Of a DNA stretch of 64,000 bases, positions 60,258 to 64,000 are shown in pieces. Within the stretch, counting starts at the first letter, position 1; each line of letters opens with the position of its first letter. The notes beneath the pieces were generated by a model. It worked only from the letters and a program-made list of their open reading frames with translations, did no database searches and was not told where the DNA came from. The position numbers and the translations under genes were made by a program. Location: the NCBI GenBank assembly GCA_015066595.1, contig SVNZ01000004.1, forward strand, positions 81,296 through 145,295, written 5' to 3'. The stretch is from Oscillospiraceae bacterium (lineage in GTDB: Bacteria > Bacillota > Clostridia > Oscillospirales > Acutalibacteraceae).

Positions 60258-63200
60258 ATGATAAAACCGGTAAAACTATTGTCAGTGATATCTATAATTT
60301 TAGCAATTCTGATATTTGTGGAAGTACCTGTTGGTGCAGTTGCACCCATATTAGAAAATGTAACGTTATCAGATAATGTTACAGTAAACCGATATGCTGA
60401 ACAAGACTCTGATGATAACGAAGAGGGGGTTATCATTAGCGAGCTTGAAGAAAAAAGAACAGAAAACACAAAGACGTTCAGGCTGAGTGACGGTACTAAT
60501 ATGGTTGCTCAGTATAATTTGCCTGTTCATTATAAGGATCGCAAGGGAGACTGGGTGGACTATGATAATTCACTGCAGTCAACTGAGCAGGAGATAACTG
60601 CCTCAGGTAATGCCGAAGCTACTCTGGATAGTGTTGCGACATCTGAACTCACAAATGCTTCTACAAGTGTCAAAACTGTAAAAAAGCAAATGTACAAAAA
60701 CCGTAAGAGCAATTCCAATGTTGCTTTTGCTCAGGAGAGCTCCGAAGATAATATGGTGCTAATAAAAAACAAGAAGCATGCTATAAGTTGGGGCTATAAA
60801 GGCATCAACCCTCAGCGTGCAAGATATGCGAAAGAAAAGCCTACTCGTACCGGTAACGATCGATTCACTGTGCTTGATAACCTCACTGGTACTGTAGAGT
60901 ACAAATCAGCATATAAAGACGTTGATATACAGTGCATCACTACACCTGTTGGCGTGAAAGAGAATATCATTCTCAATAAAAAATCGGCAACAAACAAATT
61001 CGTTACTACCTATGATATTGGTGAGCTCCGTGCCGAAAAATTAAACGATAGAGAGATTGCTCTGTACAACGTTGATGATGAAATCGAATATTATATCAAT
61101 GCGTTGTATATGTTTGATGCTAACAACGAGACAAGTGAAGCTATAGTTCTCAATATCTTAGAGAATGCTAACGGTAAGTTAGCAGTTGAGCTCGTAGCTG
61201 ACGAGCAATGGCTCAACGCTACTGAGCGTGCTTATCCTGTAACTATAGACCCTAGCTTTACTTATGATAGAAAGTGGGGTACTGTAGATAGCTCATACGT
61301 AGATAAGACAGAGGACTGGGTGCATAGTTATGATGGCACTAACATCACCACTGCTTCAATGTACGTTGGTTATAATGATAGATTTTTATCTTTGATAAAG
61401 ATGAACGAACTCCCTGTCCTAAATAAAGGTGATGTAATTGTTGGTGCAACACTTAATATGTGTACGAGTAACTATGATTATTATGCACCTGCATATATAG
61501 GGGTGTATGAAGCTACGTCGAGTTGGTCACAGGAAACCGTAAAATGGTCTAATAAACCCGGTCGTGGCGATTCCCTTTTAGATTATTGTGATATATATAA
61601 CACCGTCAGCAACGGTTCAGCCTGGGTAAGTTGGGACATAACAAAGCTCACAAAAGAATGGTATAATGGTACAGCTAACAATGGTGTTTATCTAAAAATG
61701 CTATCTGTTGGCAGTGCACAGTGTGCTGGCTTTTATTCTTCAAATTATTTATCTAATAGTGAGATACGACCTGCTTTTATGTTGGCATATAGAAACAACA
61801 AGGGTGTTGAAAATTACTGGTCTTACACCTCATTTTCTGTAGGTAATGCAGGTACAGCTCATATAAACGATTATTCAGGTGCATTGACATTCGAATTGCC
61901 GATTGCTTCTACTGCAGATCCTAATATGCCTGCTGGTGTTAGCTATGTTTACAATTCTTATATGGCTGACACAAAATATGACAAAAACGCTCCGTATTTC
62001 GGTGATGGCTGGCGTATGAATATGCAACAGACAGTGTTGCCATCCAGCAATTTCGGATTAAAGGGCGACGATGCAGAGCGATATCCTTATGTTTATACTG
62101 ATGCTGACGGTACCGACCATTATTTCCAAAAAGTTACAGAAGACGGAAAAACAAAGTACTTAGACGAAGATGGGCTGAGTCTAGAGCTAAAAATAGATCC
62201 AGAGTCCAGTGGTTCACGTTACATCATAACCGATAAAGACAAAAACAAATGGTATTTTCATAAGACCGGACTGCTAAATAGGTTCCAAGATCCATTTAGT
62301 AATAAGCAACAGGTCACATATGACGGTACAAAAATCACCAAGATTTCGGATAGCTCCAACAACTCAATCCAATTTAGCACAAATTCATCAAACTACGTTA
62401 CTTCAATCAAGGACCCGAGTAGCAGATCAACTACTTTTGTATATGACAGCGACAAACGTGTCACTACAGTCACACGTCCTGATGGAACATCTACAGTATT
62501 TAGCTATTATAAAAATGGTTTGATAAAAACAGTCACAGACAGTGATGGATACAAAGTCACTTTCACCTATGACAATAACGATACAAAATCGGTTGCATCA
62601 GTGCAGGAATATGGCACAAACGGAGCAGAAAGTTCAAAAATAACCTTTGACCGCACTAAATATAACGAAACGATAATCCGCACACCGGGACCTAATGGCG
62701 AAGATCGCATCACCACCTGCCAGTTTGATAATTGCGGACGTCTGACCGGTGCACACAGCAAGACAGCCGGGGGCTCTGATATGGGTGCTGAGAGCTTTTC
62801 GTACACATCGGGCACATCAAACTCCAGCGGTTCTAATATCAAAACTCTCAACAAAGTCTCAAAGCACCACTCACTTGGTCAAAACGCAGTAAACTATCTA
62901 AAGAACACCAATCTTGAGTCATCAGCTGATTGGACATCGTCATCTATATTTGGTGGTGCAACTTATAGTTCCAGTTTTGTAAATACAGATAAATTGTTTG
63001 GACAGAAATCCTTGAAAATAAATGTTACATCTTATACTGATGATGGCGGTGGCAGAAGGTATCAAGATATCACAAATCTTACTAAAGGCAACTACTACAC
63101 TGTTTCTGGATATATCAAATCAACACAGATCAGTCAGCTTACGGAGAGTGATAGTGGTGCTTTTGTTGCAGCAACTATATATACTGCAGATGGTTCTACA

Positions 63201-64000
63201 CACTTCTTTTCAGAATATATTACAGAAAAAACCGATGAGAGTATCAACAACGGGTGGCGCAGAGTCCATGCGACTTTCAAGTATCCTGAAGATGCAACAA
63301 AGGTTAGAATCACTCTGGGATTAAGAGGTGCTGTTGGCACAGCATATTTCGATGGTGTGCAGGTCGAATACGGCAAGAACACAAGCTCGTACAATATGGT
63401 GCAAAATTCAAGCTTCGAGTCGAACTCAAACCACGTTCCAACGTATTGGAGCAGTTATCAGAACATGGATTTTGGCGATCATAAAGACGGCATCGCACAA
63501 GAGTCACACGACGGGTCAAAATCCTTTAGCATAAAAGGCAATGTAACACTGAAAAAATCTCTGTATCAAGAAATACCTGTTTCAGGAGTCGAGGCGGATA
63601 CATATATCCTCAGCGGATGGGCAAAAACCACAACAGCCATCCCCGTAGACGATAGAAACAACAGATTCAGGCTTTCGGTGCACGTAGTCTATAACGAAAA
63701 AGACAGTGACGGTAATAATTATGTTGAAGTGAAAAACCCGCCGAACTTCAACACTTCTATCACAAGCTGGCAGTTCTCATCATACGCTTTCACCTTATCA
63801 GACGGAACAAGTGAAAAAAGAACACCAATAGCAATCAGAGTTTTCTTAACCTACACTCTGCAAGCCAACCGTGCGTATTTTGATGATATCCAGCTCATCA
63901 AAGAGCCTGCCCAGAGCTACACATATGACGACGATGGCAACCTCATTTCAGTAGTCAGCAACGCAGAGCAAAAATCAAATCTTGAGTACAACTCCAACAA
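60258..64000 (+). CDS. giant secreted YD-repeat (RHS-like) protein, 5' part only
   Basis: Open for 1247 codons from the ATG at 60258 (AAAGGAGG upstream) to the right edge without a stop. Signal peptide about 1-29; N-terminal region rich in Asn/Ser; DNRLRE-type beta-sandwich about 338-512 (WSQETVKWSNKPGRGD); RHS entry region about 515-670; YD-type repeats about 670-790 (FVYDSDKRVTTVTRPDG, FSYYKNGLIKTVTDSDG); two galactose-binding-like beta-sandwich modules about 884-1045 and 1046-1215; then YD repeats resume (YTYDDDGNLISVVSN). RHS shells often enclose a C-terminal toxin; that end is not in the window, so toxin, adhesin or carbohydrate-binding function stays open. Confidence 0.85.
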   Translation, partial: MIKPVKLLSVISIILAILIFVEVPVGAVAPILENVTLSDNVTVNRYAEQDSDDNEEGVIISELEEKRTENTKTFRLSDGTNMVAQYNLPVHYKDRKGDWVDYDNSLQSTEQEITASGNAEATLDSVATSELTNASTSVKTVKKQMYKNRKSNSNVAFAQESSEDNMVLIKNKKHAISWGYKGINPQRARYAKEKPTRTGNDRFTVLDNLTGTVEYKSAYKDVDIQCITTPVGVKENIILNKKSATNKFVTTYDIGELRAEKLNDREIALYNVDDEIEYYINALYMFDANNETSEAIVLNILENANGKLAVELVADEQWLNATERAYPVTIDPSFTYDRKWGTVDSSYVDKTEDWVHSYDGTNITTASMYVGYNDRFLSLIKMNELPVLNKGDVIVGATLNMCTSNYDYYAPAYIGVYEATSSWSQETVKWSNKPGRGDSLLDYCDIYNTVSNGSAWVSWDITKLTKEWYNGTANNGVYLKMLSVGSAQCAGFYSSNYLSNSEIRPAFMLAYRNNKGVENYWSYTSFSVGNAGTAHINDYSGALTFELPIASTADPNMPAGVSYVYNSYMADTKYDKNAPYFGDGWRMNMQQTVLPSSNFGLKGDDAERYPYVYTDADGTDHYFQKVTEDGKTKYLDEDGLSLELKIDPESSGSRYIITDKDKNKWYFHKTGLLNRFQDPFSNKQQVTYDGTKITKISDSSNNSIQFSTNSSNYVTSIKDPSSRSTTFVYDSDKRVTTVTRPDGTSTVFSYYKNGLIKTVTDSDGYKVTFTYDNNDTKSVASVQEYGTNGAESSKITFDRTKYNETIIRTPGPNGEDRITTCQFDNCGRLTGAHSKTAGGSDMGAESFSYTSGTSNSSGSNIKTLNKVSKHHSLGQNAVNYLKNTNLESSADWTSSSIFGGATYSSSFVNTDKLFGQKSLKINVTSYTDDGGGRRYQDITNLTKGNYYTVSGYIKSTQISQLTESDSGAFVAATIYTADGSTHFFSEYITEKTDESINNGWRRVHATFKYPEDATKVRITLGLRGAVGTAYFDGVQVEYGKNTSSYNMVQNSSFESNSNHVPTYWSSYQNMDFGDHKDGIAQESHDGSKSFSIKGNVTLKKSLYQEIPVSGVEADTYILSGWAKTTTAIPVDDRNNRFRLSVHVVYNEKDSDGNNYVEVKNPPNFNTSITSWQFSSYAFTLSDGTSEKRTPIAIRVFLTYTLQANRAYFDDIQLIKEPAQSYTYDDDGNLISVVSNAEQKSNLEYNSN

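Noticed and set aside
1..64000. CRISPR arrays, insertion sequences, rRNA genes, cohesin/scaffoldin genes
   Set aside because: No regularly spaced short repeats, transposase, rRNA stretch or cohesin-like domain was seen on reading the window.

Overview
The window looks like the chromosome of an anaerobic, endospore-forming Gram-positive bacterium of the Ruminococcus/Oscillospiraceae type, most like a starch-degrading Ruminococcus bromii-type gut organism. This is inferred from gene content only. The window has seven proteins with type I dockerin modules, three CBM26-type starch-binding proteins, two large secreted GH13 alpha-amylases, several sporulation genes (gpr, spoIIP, spmA/spmB, a GerA-family gene, a SASP gene and a BofC-like gene) and peroxide-defence genes (perR, reverse rubrerythrin). 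No cohesin or scaffoldin gene is present, so the docking partners lie elsewhere.

Layout. 0-2.6 kb: the end of an amidase gene, perR, rubrerythrin, a PepSY lipoprotein and a thioesterase. 2.6-11 kb (minus strand): two consecutive operons, each with a CBM26-CBM26-dockerin protein followed by a GH13 amylase. The CBM gene, its RBS and the amylase signal-peptide coding sequence form a 1.79-kb block that appears identical in the two copies, while the amylase bodies and promoters have diverged. The two promoters align without gaps over 82 bp and carry a palindrome whose arms differ by a compensating pair of changes. 11.4-17.6 kb (minus): gpr, spoIIP, an acidic membrane protein, a tRNA-dihydrouridine synthase gene, glyA and rarA. 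17.7-20.6 kb: a dockerin-bearing papain-like protease and a CHAP/SH3b/dockerin wall hydrolase. 20.7-31.8 kb: ppdK, then a glmU(N-terminal)-prs-pth-mfd-foldase-type lipoprotein series in a conserved Firmicutes order, and a second acidic membrane protein.

31.9-43.0 kb (minus): a compact run of 18 tightly overlapping phage structural genes. These are terminase small and large subunits, portal, protease, decoration protein, capsid, connectors, a tube-like protein, a LysM hub, gpD-, gpV-, gpW- and gpJ-like baseplate proteins, an XkdU-like protein and one short fibre-like protein. Integrase, repressor, replication, lysis, tail sheath and tape-measure genes are not seen; where a tape measure would lie there is a 50-codon ORF. 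This looks like a domesticated or gene-transfer-agent-like particle and is the most unusual system in the window.

43.2-48.1 kb: a GerA-family gene, spmB/spmA, an AbrB/zinc-ribbon regulator, a dCMP deaminase, an XdhC-family protein and a SASP gene (a likely substrate of the GPR protease encoded at 17 kb). 48.1-53.4 kb: a second dockerin island, with two enzymes carrying N-terminal dockerins (SGNH esterase, metallophosphoesterase) around a CBM26 dockerin protein. 53.4-59.8 kb: a BofC-like protein, a class A PBP, homoserine dehydrogenase and aspartate kinase, an alpha/beta hydrolase and tRNA-Pro(GGG). From 60.3 kb to the right edge: the first 1247 codons of a giant secreted YD-repeat (RHS-like) protein.
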